A stretch of DNA of 35,555 nucleotides from Streptomyces flaveus (lineage in GTDB: Bacteria; Actinomycetota; Actinomycetes; Streptomycetales; Streptomycetaceae): positions 34,218-69,772 of the forward strand of contig NZ_BMPQ01000013.1 of assembly GCF_014647675.1 (NCBI RefSeq). The letters run 5' to 3'. Shown here one piece after another: positions 31,031 to 35,555 of this stretch (the stretch's first letter is position 1; every line of letters begins with the position of its first letter). A model generated the notes under the pieces. That model worked only from the letters and a program-made list of their open reading frames with translations, was not told the DNA's origin and did not search any database. The translations under genes were made by a program, and so were the position numbers.

Positions 31031-31915
31031 TCAGTCCTGGTCGGGGGCGGTGCCCTGGTCGGAAGCGGTGCCTTGGTCGGAAGCGGCGCCCTTGTCGAGT
31101 ACTACGCCCTGATCGCGGGCGGTGGCGTCTTCCGACGTCCCGCGGATGGTGTCGAACTGCTTCATGCGCTCGAGCACCGCCTCCGCCGAGGGCCGCGCCA
31201 TCTCGTCCACGATCCGCCCGTCCCCGAGGAAGAGCACCAGGTCGGAGTGGGCCGCCGCGCCCGGGTCGTGCGTGACCATGACGACGGTCTGGCCCAGCTC
31301 GTCGACGGCCTCCCGCAGAAAGCCGAGGACTTCGAGTCCGGCCCGTGAGTCCAGGTTGCCCGTCGGCTCGTCGGCGAAGATCAGCTCGGGGCGTGAGGCC
31401 AGCGCGCGGGCGCAGGCGACGCGCTGCTGCTGCCCGCCGGACAGCTGCGCGGGCCGGTGCTTGAGACGGTCGCGCAGTCCGAGCGTGTCGATGACCTGGT
31501 CCAGCCACTTCTCGTCGGGCTTCTTGCCCGCGATGTCCATGGGCAACGTGATGTTCTCGATCGCGTTCAGCGTCGGGATCAGGTTGAACGACTGGAACAT
31601 GAAGCCGATCCGGTCCCGGCGCAACCGCGTCAGCTCGCGCTCCTTCAGCCCGGTGATCTCGGTGTCGCCCAGCCACACCTGGCCGGCCGACACGGTGTCG
31701 AGCCCCGCCAGACAGTGCATCAGCGTGGATTTCCCCGAGCCCGAAGGACCCATGACCGCGGTGAAGCGACCGCGCGCGATGTCCACGTCGACCGAGTCGA
31801 GGGCGAGCACGGTCGTCTCACCCGTGCCGTACGCCTTGGTCAGACCACGGGCGCGGGCCGCGATCCCCTCGGCGTCCGTGCGCCCGAGGGCGTGCTCCGC
31901 AGCTGCTGTGGACAA
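31031..31915 (-). CDS. ABC transporter ATP-binding protein (MacB/LolD type)
   Basis: 294 aa from TTG 31915, chosen because AGGAGG stands 5 nt upstream and the next in-frame ATG falls within Walker A. Walker A GPSGSGKST is at 56-64; the Q-loop MFQSFNLIP, signature LSGGQQQRVACARAL, Walker B LIFADEPTGNLDS and H-loop THDPG follow. This is the standard partner of FtsX-like permeases. After about residue 245 the protein carries a low-complexity tail with a six-residue period (DQGVVL, DKGAAS, DQGTAS, DQGTAP, DQD) encoded by an 18-bp tandem repeat at 31034-31114. Confidence 0.93.
   Translation of the reverse strand: MSTAAAEHALGRTDAEGIAARARGLTKAYGTGETTVLALDSVDVDIARGRFTAVMGPSGSGKSTLMHCLAGLDTVSAGQVWLGDTEITGLKERELTRLRRDRIGFMFQSFNLIPTLNAIENITLPMDIAGKKPDEKWLDQVIDTLGLRDRLKHRPAQLSGGQQQRVACARALASRPELIFADEPTGNLDSRAGLEVLGFLREAVDELGQTVVMVTHDPGAAAHSDLVLFLGDGRIVDEMARPSAEAVLERMKQFDTIRGTSEDATARDQGVVLDKGAASDQGTASDQGTAPDQD
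31034..31114 (-). repeat. 18-bp tandem repeat encoding the ATPase tail
   Basis: About 4.5 diverged copies of an 18-bp unit; two neighbouring copies (GGTGCCYTGGTCGGAAGC on the plus strand) differ by one base. They encode the D-Q-G-T-A-S/P hexapeptide repeats at the end of the ABC ATPase. Copy number may vary between strains. Confidence 0.75.
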
Positions 31916-32075
31916 GGCCGCCTCCTAGGTCGGACTTCGGTGCCCGCGGGCGAGCCTAATGTGATCCCGCGCACACTTGGTATCCACCAGAAGGTCGAGC
32001 CGGTCTCCTGCGCAGGTCGGTGCCCCTGAGTTCGATGTAAGGGGCACCCTTAGTGGATTCCCGGTGGATGCGCTC
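31916..32075. promoter_or_regulatory. divergent region between ABC and toxin-antitoxin operons, with inverted repeat
   Basis: GGTGCCCCT (32019-32027) and AGGGGCACC (32040-32048) form a perfect 9-bp inverted repeat with a 12-nt spacer. Given its position between two divergent operons, it may be an operator or a transcript hairpin. The AGGAGG of the ATPase gene lies at the left end. No -35/-10 pair was assigned for the ABC operon. Confidence 0.5.
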
Positions 32076-32111
32076 TTGCCCCTGCTAGCACTCAGGCGCT
32101 AGCTTCGAAGT
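32076..32111 (+). promoter_or_regulatory. predicted promoter of the antitoxin-toxin operon, leaderless
   Basis: TTGCCC (32076-32081), an 18-nt spacer and TAGCTT (32100-32105); ATG 32112 begins 6 nt after the -10. No Shine-Dalgarno sequence is present, so the message is probably leaderless. The spacer contains GCTAGCACTCAGGCGCTAGC (GCTAGC twice), which covers the -10 and could be the operator for the RHH antitoxin. The CTAGCACTC part resembles one arm of a CIRCE element, but the second arm is absent. Confidence 0.6.
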
Positions 32112-32339
32112 ATGGCGAAGACCCAACTGAACGTGCGCGTGGACGAGGGCACCGCGCGGGCCGCGCGGGAGCGAGCCCTGGCCCGCGGCATGAGCGTCAA
32201 CCGCTACATCGAAGAGCTGGTCAAACAGGACACCGGGGAAGTGGGCCACACCTTCGTGGAGGCCGCCGCCGACTTCATGAAGCAGTACGAGTCCGTGTTC
32301 GCCGAGGAGTTCGGCCCGGAGCGAGAAGGCCGTCGCTGA
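32112..32339 (+). CDS. ribbon-helix-helix antitoxin-like protein
   Basis: 75 aa. The N-terminal KTQLNVRVDEGTARAARERALARGMSVNRYIEELVKQ is a CopG/Arc/MetJ-type ribbon-helix-helix DNA-binding unit: beta strand TQLNVRVDE, helix A, the turn RGMSVN and helix B. The acidic/aromatic C-terminus (FVEAAADFMKQYESVFAEEF) would be the toxin-binding segment. The toxin component starts 4 nt after its stop. By analogy with known TA modules it should repress its own promoter. The gene probably gives a leaderless transcript. Confidence 0.85.
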   Translation: MAKTQLNVRVDEGTARAARERALARGMSVNRYIEELVKQDTGEVGHTFVEAAADFMKQYESVFAEEFGPEREGRR

Positions 32340-32343
32340 ACCC

Positions 32344-32721
32344 TTGAATGTCCATGTCGACCTTGCCTGGCTGCTCATGGTCGCCGAACAGAACACTCCG
32401 GGAGATCCCCAGGTCACGGACTGGGGAGCCCTCGTCGCCGCCGTCAGCCGGCACGAGGCGGAGATCTTCGGCGTCCCCGTCTACGACAGTCCACACGCCC
32501 GCGCCGCCGCACTGCTCCAGCTCCTGCTGCACGTACCGGCGCTCGAACGCTCCAACGCGATGTTCGCCATGGCCGTCGCGTACGCCTATCTCGTCGCCAG
32601 CGGCCTGAAGGTCGTCACCTCACCAGAACAGGTCCGCGACCTGGCCCGCCTGGTCAAGACGGGCGAGGCGACGGTGCAGGACATCACGCAGGAGCTGCGC
32701 CAGTGGAGCCTCGAACCCTGA
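32344..32721 (+). CDS. Fic/Doc-like toxin component
   Basis: 125 aa from TTG 32344, 4 nt after the antitoxin stop. The family starts 'MN...DLAWLL', which supports the TTG. It resembles the small actinobacterial proteins annotated as the toxin component of a Fic-family TA system. At the place of the Fic/Doc core (HxFx[D/A]xNKR) it reads H63-V-P-A-L-E-R-S-N71: His and Asn remain, but the Phe is Pro and the Lys-Arg pair is missing. Doc phosphorylates EF-Tu; whether this variant does so is unknown. The C-terminus (VTSPEQVRDLARLVKTGEATVQDITQELRQW) is helical. The operon ends at a strong hairpin. Confidence 0.75.
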   Translation: MNVHVDLAWLLMVAEQNTPGDPQVTDWGALVAAVSRHEAEIFGVPVYDSPHARAAALLQLLLHVPALERSNAMFAMAVAYAYLVASGLKVVTSPEQVRDLARLVKTGEATVQDITQELRQWSLEP

Positions 32722-32723
32722 GA

Positions 32724-32771
32724 CCCGCGCCCCTGAAAAGAGGCCGCAGGCCTTCCTTTCAGGGGCGCGGG
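32724..32771. terminator. strong terminator hairpin after the toxin gene
   Basis: A 15-bp perfect outer stem (32724-32738 with 32757-32771) and a 5-bp inner stem AGGCC (32741-32745)/GGCCT (32749-32753) with a GCA triloop. It starts 3 nt after the toxin stop. It is probably bidirectional, since the methyltransferase gene converges from the right. Confidence 0.85.
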
Positions 32772-32840
32772 GCTGTTTCGATTTGCGGCTCCGCCGCGTG
32801 GGCGCGACCAGCCACAACGAACCCGCAGTGTTCAACTCGC
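32772..32840. repeat. second copy of the dispersed intergenic repeat
   Basis: On the minus strand the stretch about 32830-32795 reads GCGGGTTCGTTGTGGCTGG then TCGCGCC, matching the copy at about 2660-2685 with one mismatch. In both copies a CCCGCGCCCC-type hairpin follows. Confidence 0.75.
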
Positions 32841-33521
32841 CTAACCTGCGGAGCGCGCCGTGCCGAGCACGCAGTACGAGCTCGGCATGCGCGCCCCCTT
32901 CTCGGGCACCAACACCCGCCGGAACGGCCCCAGTTCGTACCCGGCGTCCCGGAGCGCGCCGAGAACGTCCCGGCTCACATGGCAGCCGCCGAACAGCAGC
33001 GGCCACACGGTACGGTCCAGGGCGCGCTGCGTGACGCCCATCGCCGCGCCGCCGCCCTTGCCGTGCTCGAAGAACCGCAGCTCGCCGCCCGGACGCAGGA
33101 CGCGGCGTACCTCGGCCAGGGCCCTCGGCACGTCTCGTACGCTGCACAGCACCAGTGACAGGACCGCCGCGTCGAACGCCTCGCTCTTGACCGGCAGCCC
33201 TTCCGCGACGCCCGGCACCACGTCGACGGGCACCTCGGAGCGCAGGGCCGCGGTCACCGCCAACTGCCGCAGGCTGCGCTCGGGTTCGATGGCGACGACC
33301 TCCGAGACGGTGCTCGGATAGTGGGCGAAGTTCAGTCCGTTGCCGGCGCCGATCTCGATGACCCGGCCGGAGAGCCCGGCAAGCAGCTCGTCGCGGTGCG
33401 GGCCGATGGCGGGCTCGGAGGCGACACTGATTTTGGCGTAGAAGCGGGCGAACAACGGGTGATGCACCGGGGCCGGGGCCATCCGGCCGGACTTGGTGGT
33501 CCGGGAACCGCGTGGTCGCAT
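32841..33521 (-). CDS. class I SAM-dependent methyltransferase
   Basis: 226 aa from ATG 33521, with GGGGAGG 5 nt upstream. The SAM-binding motif I, VIEIGAGNG, is at 54-62, motif II AIEPERS at about 76-82 and motif IV-like FDAAVLSLVLCSV at about 115-127. The sequence VRRVLRPGGELRFFEHGKGG is the post-II/III region common to Methyltransf_11 and phospholipid N-methyltransferase-like proteins. The N-terminal HPLFARFYAKIS is typical of this subgroup. The substrate is unknown. It stands between the TA operon (convergent) and the bioD remnant. Confidence 0.9.
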   Translation of the reverse strand: MRPRGSRTTKSGRMAPAPVHHPLFARFYAKISVASEPAIGPHRDELLAGLSGRVIEIGAGNGLNFAHYPSTVSEVVAIEPERSLRQLAVTAALRSEVPVDVVPGVAEGLPVKSEAFDAAVLSLVLCSVRDVPRALAEVRRVLRPGGELRFFEHGKGGGAAMGVTQRALDRTVWPLLFGGCHVSRDVLGALRDAGYELGPFRRVLVPEKGARMPSSYCVLGTARSAG

Positions 33522-33616
33522 GGAGACCTCCCCTGGGCGACTGGCGTCACGGCGATTGTCCCCCCGTGCGCGCCCCTTCACCCGTCGGTCGCCCTGTGTC
33601 GGCCCCGCCCGCGCAC

Positions 33617-33880
33617 CTACTCCGCCGCCTGCGCCACTGCAAACTCCTCCGCATCCCACGTCCCGCCCAGCGGCCGGGCCGGCCAACTCGGCGCGGCGGC
33701 ACGGAAGCCGGCGGGCCACAGCAGCCCCACCCCCTCGGGAACCGCCCCCAGCAGCGGAGCCTCCGCCACCACCGGCAGATCCGCGAGGTTGCAACGCGAC
33801 GCGAGATCCGGCTCGTTCGGCCAGCTGCCCACCACGACGCCGAGCAAGTCGAGCTGCCGGGCGCGCAGTTCGCGGATGGT
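33617..33880 (-). pseudogene. bioD: truncated dethiobiotin synthetase (C-terminal third only)
   Basis: An open stretch of about 87 codons ending at TAG 33617. It reads LRARQLDLLGVVVGSWPNEP ... ASRCNLADLPVV ... APLLGAVPEGVG ... FRAAAPSW ... GGTWDAEEF, which matches the C-terminal third of actinobacterial BioD. The family is about 235 aa, with the ATP-binding P-loop (GTxTxVGKT) in the missing N-terminal part. In-frame similarity fades at about 33880, only 21 bp before the stop of the APH gene, so the 5' two thirds were deleted or replaced. A GTG or ATG inside could start a short product, but it would have no catalytic site. Recognition is from remembered family sequence. Confidence 0.72.
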
Positions 33881-33901
33881 CCGCCGGTGTGGGGATCGGT
33901 G

Positions 33902-34852
33902 TCAGTCGGCCATGCCGCCGGCGAACGGCATCGTCTGCCATTGGTCGACGGCCGGCTTGATGTACTCCACCAGCTCGGGCAGTTGCGGCGTGAGTGTGAG
34001 GGTGGCGATGGCCCGCAGCATCCCCACGGCGTTCACGAAGCTCAGGACCTCCTCGTTCAACGGCCTCATGCCGCCCCGCTGCGCGCCGCGGTTGTAGGCG
34101 GATTCGTGGACGGGCCCGAGAGCGGCCAGGTCCCACTCGACGGGGCCCAACGTGACCAGCTCGAAGTCGGAGTAGAGGTCCCTTTCCACGCCGTAGAAGA
34201 TGTTCGCGGGCGGGGAGTCGCCGTGGATGGGCTGGAGGCCGATCCCCGGGAACGCTTTTTCGAACGCCGTGCGTGAGCGCACGAGAGGCTCCAGGATCTG
34301 CCACTCGCGGCGTGCGCGGTCCAGCTCGCTCGCACCGATGAGGCCGGGAAGCTCTTCGAGCAGAGCAAGGCTTTCCGCAATGAACTGCGGATCGGCCGCG
34401 GACAGAAACGACAGACGGCCCGGGTATGCGCGCATCGCGGCGTGCAGGTCGGCAACGCTTTCGGAGTTCGCCACGTAGTCGGGTTCTTTGTCCCGGTCCT
34501 CCTCGACGAACTGCCAGAACGTCATCGAGAACCCGTCGCGCTGAACGGGTTCCCGTGGCACTAAAGGGCTGGGAGGGATCACGGGGGTTCCCTGGTCGGT
34601 GAGCCACCGTGCCACGTCCAGTTCCGCCCGCTGGCGGCGCGCAAGGGAATCGAGGCTTTCGCGGTGCGGCAGGACGGTGGGAATCCGGGCCACGACCGGT
34701 GAGGGCGCAAGGTGGACAACGACAGAGAAGACGTCGTGGAGCACCGTGGCATCAGTCACGGTGAGTCCGAGATCGCGCCCTGCTCCGACAGCCGCGTCGA
34801 CTGCGGCAGAGGTGCGGTGGGCGACGTGTTGTGGTGTCACGAAATCGGTCAT
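33902..34852 (-). CDS. aminoglycoside phosphotransferase (APH)-family kinase
   Basis: A 316-aa APH/choline-kinase-fold protein. The Brenner-type catalytic motif is H210-G-D212-S-P-P-A-N217, and the metal-binding DF(E) motif lies at 229-231 (SDFELVTLGPVEWDLA). VVARIP at 53-58 is the nucleotide-binding lobe. APH enzymes phosphorylate aminoglycosides, macrolides or metabolites; the substrate here cannot be read. It looks somewhat less GC-rich than its neighbours by eye. It ends directly against the bioD remnant and lies 85 bp downstream of an ABC-F gene on the same strand. No strong Shine-Dalgarno precedes ATG 34852. Confidence 0.87.
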   Translation of the reverse strand: MTDFVTPQHVAHRTSAAVDAAVGAGRDLGLTVTDATVLHDVFSVVVHLAPSPVVARIPTVLPHRESLDSLARRQRAELDVARWLTDQGTPVIPPSPLVPREPVQRDGFSMTFWQFVEEDRDKEPDYVANSESVADLHAAMRAYPGRLSFLSAADPQFIAESLALLEELPGLIGASELDRARREWQILEPLVRSRTAFEKAFPGIGLQPIHGDSPPANIFYGVERDLYSDFELVTLGPVEWDLAALGPVHESAYNRGAQRGGMRPLNEEVLSFVNAVGMLRAIATLTLTPQLPELVEYIKPAVDQWQTMPFAGGMAD

Positions 34853-34937
34853 GGCTCAGTCGTTCCCATCGTCTCGTTGCAGGTGAATTTCTGGCTGTCG
34901 GGCAGGTCGAGGCGTGCAGCCGGTTCCCCGGCCAAGG
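34853..34937 (-). other. 85-bp gap between ABC-F and APH genes
   Basis: Fairly AT-rich at 34880-34895. No hairpin terminator and no clear promoter were seen, so APH may be transcribed with the ABC-F gene or from a weak promoter here. Confidence 0.3.
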
Positions 34938-35555
34938 TCAGCATCTGCGGCCGTCGCGCAGCTCCAGCCGCTCCCCTGGGAAGCGCTCGCGGAAGCCGCG
35001 GTCGTGCGAGACCACGACTACCGCCCCCGGGTACGCCGCGAGCGCCGCCTCCAGGTCCTCGACCAGGTCGAGCGCGATGTGGTTCGTCGGCTCGTCGAGT
35101 ACGAGAAGGTCCGCGGGCCGGGTCACCAGGCTCGCGATCTGCAGCCGCCGCTGCTGCCCTGCGGACAGCGCCGCGACCGGGACGTGCAGGTCCTCCTCAC
35201 GGAACAGGCCCAGCGCCAGCAGCTGTTCGGCGTACTCCTCCGGCAGCCCGGGCCGTCCGGCCGCGAAGGCGGCGAGCAGCGGGAGCCGAGTGGAGCGCGC
35301 GGGCAGCTCCTGCGCCAGGTACCCGATCCGGGCGGAGCGGCGTACCGCGCCCGTGTCCGGCTCCAGGTCGCCCGCCAGGACGCGCAGCAGCGTTGTCTTG
35401 CCAGCCCCGTTCTCGCCCGTGACCAGCAGCCGCTGCCCGGGCGTGATCGTCAACAGCCCGTCCAGACACAGCCGTTCACCGACGGCCACGCCGTCGAGCT
35501 CGACGAGCGGGCGGTCGACAGGGTGCTCCCCGTCCGCCGCCGTCAGCGCCGCCGT
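34938..35555 (-). CDS. ABC-F family ATPase, C-terminal domain (5' end outside window)
   Basis: About 205 C-terminal residues; the frame stays open to the right edge. It contains the second nucleotide-binding domain: Walker A VTGENGAGKTT, signature LSAGQQRRLQIASL, Walker B LLVLDEPTNHIALDLVEDLE and H-loop VVSHDRGFRERF. The sequence resembles the ABC-F proteins of macrolide/antibiotic producers (TlrC/CarA/SrmB type) that protect ribosomes. ABC-F proteins have no membrane domain and act in translation. The adjoining APH-family kinase would suit a resistance pair. Which subfamily it belongs to cannot be decided without the first half. Confidence 0.85.
   Translation of the reverse strand, partial: TAALTAADGEHPVDRPLVELDGVAVGERLCLDGLLTITPGQRLLVTGENGAGKTTLLRVLAGDLEPDTGAVRRSARIGYLAQELPARSTRLPLLAAFAAGRPGLPEEYAEQLLALGLFREEDLHVPVAALSAGQQRRLQIASLVTRPADLLVLDEPTNHIALDLVEDLEAALAAYPGAVVVVSHDRGFRERFPGERLELRDGRRC

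Noticed and set aside
29160..31275. Plus-strand frames opposite the FtsX permease
   Set aside because: Mirror frames of a clearly identified permease; composition is Arg/Gly/His-rich and no motifs are present.
32082..32105. CIRCE-like element (HrcA operator) before the antitoxin
   Set aside because: Only one arm (CTAGCACTC) is recognisable; the GAGTGCTAA arm is missing and no heat-shock gene follows.

Overview
The window is high-GC actinobacterial chromosomal DNA, almost certainly from a Streptomyces. The codons are strongly G/C at third positions. Several genes have GTG or TTG starts or candidate leaderless promoters, and there are GC-rich terminator-type repeats of the kind common in that genus. 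The protein families (ECF41 sigma factor, MocR, ROK, LuxR-type two-component system, Tat-exported PhoD, Fic/Doc-like toxin component) fit as well. No tRNA, rRNA, CRISPR array, IS element or phage gene was seen. Most of the window looks like ordinary core or near-core chromosome. The right end (from about 32 kb) looks remodelled.

Layout: (1) 1-5.5 kb: the 3' end of an SbcC-type nuclease ATPase, an Lrp/AsnC regulator divergent from a rhodanese, an Imm21-like protein, a highly structured 0.3-kb intergenic stretch, an SDR oxidoreductase and a DUF885 protein. (2) 5.7-12.2 kb: an ACT-GNAT fusion acetyltransferase, secreted phosphatase PhoD with a candidate PHO box, a MocR regulator divergent from an EamA exporter, and an alpha/beta hydrolase whose 3' end is overrun by the EamA frame. 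(3) 12.2-15.6 kb: an ECF41 sigma factor with its SnoaL-like extension, a GntR/UTRA regulator with a clear promoter, and a ROK regulator. (4) 15.6-19.2 kb: a LuxR-type response regulator and histidine kinase, divergent from a two-gene ABC exporter. (5) 19.3-25.0 kb, all minus strand: a Mug-type uracil-DNA glycosylase carrying an in-frame palindromic repeat, purB, a DUF4326 protein, an SGNH hydrolase and two overlapping CNNM/CBS membrane proteins. (6) 25.2-28.0 kb: a GNAT acetyltransferase and a translationally coupled DUF485-actP-like symporter pair. (7) 28.4-31.9 kb: a MacB/LolD-like ATPase with a two-domain FtsX permease. (8) 32.0-35.5 kb: an RHH antitoxin with a Doc-like toxin component, a methyltransferase, a truncated bioD remnant, an APH-family kinase and the C-terminal part of an ABC-F protein.

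Most genes form small independent transcription units. Likely couplings are the kinase/regulator pair with the divergent ABC exporter, MocR controlling the EamA exporter, DUF485 with the acetate-type symporter, ATPase with FtsX permease, and antitoxin with toxin. The most unusual points are a repeat hairpin translated inside mug, a bioD relic directly downstream of an APH gene and an antibiotic-type ABC-F gene, a Doc-like protein whose catalytic motif departs from canonical Fic, a 124-nt nested hairpin at 2719-2842, and promoters positioned for leaderless transcripts. All functions are assigned by reading motifs and by remembered family features. No database search was run.
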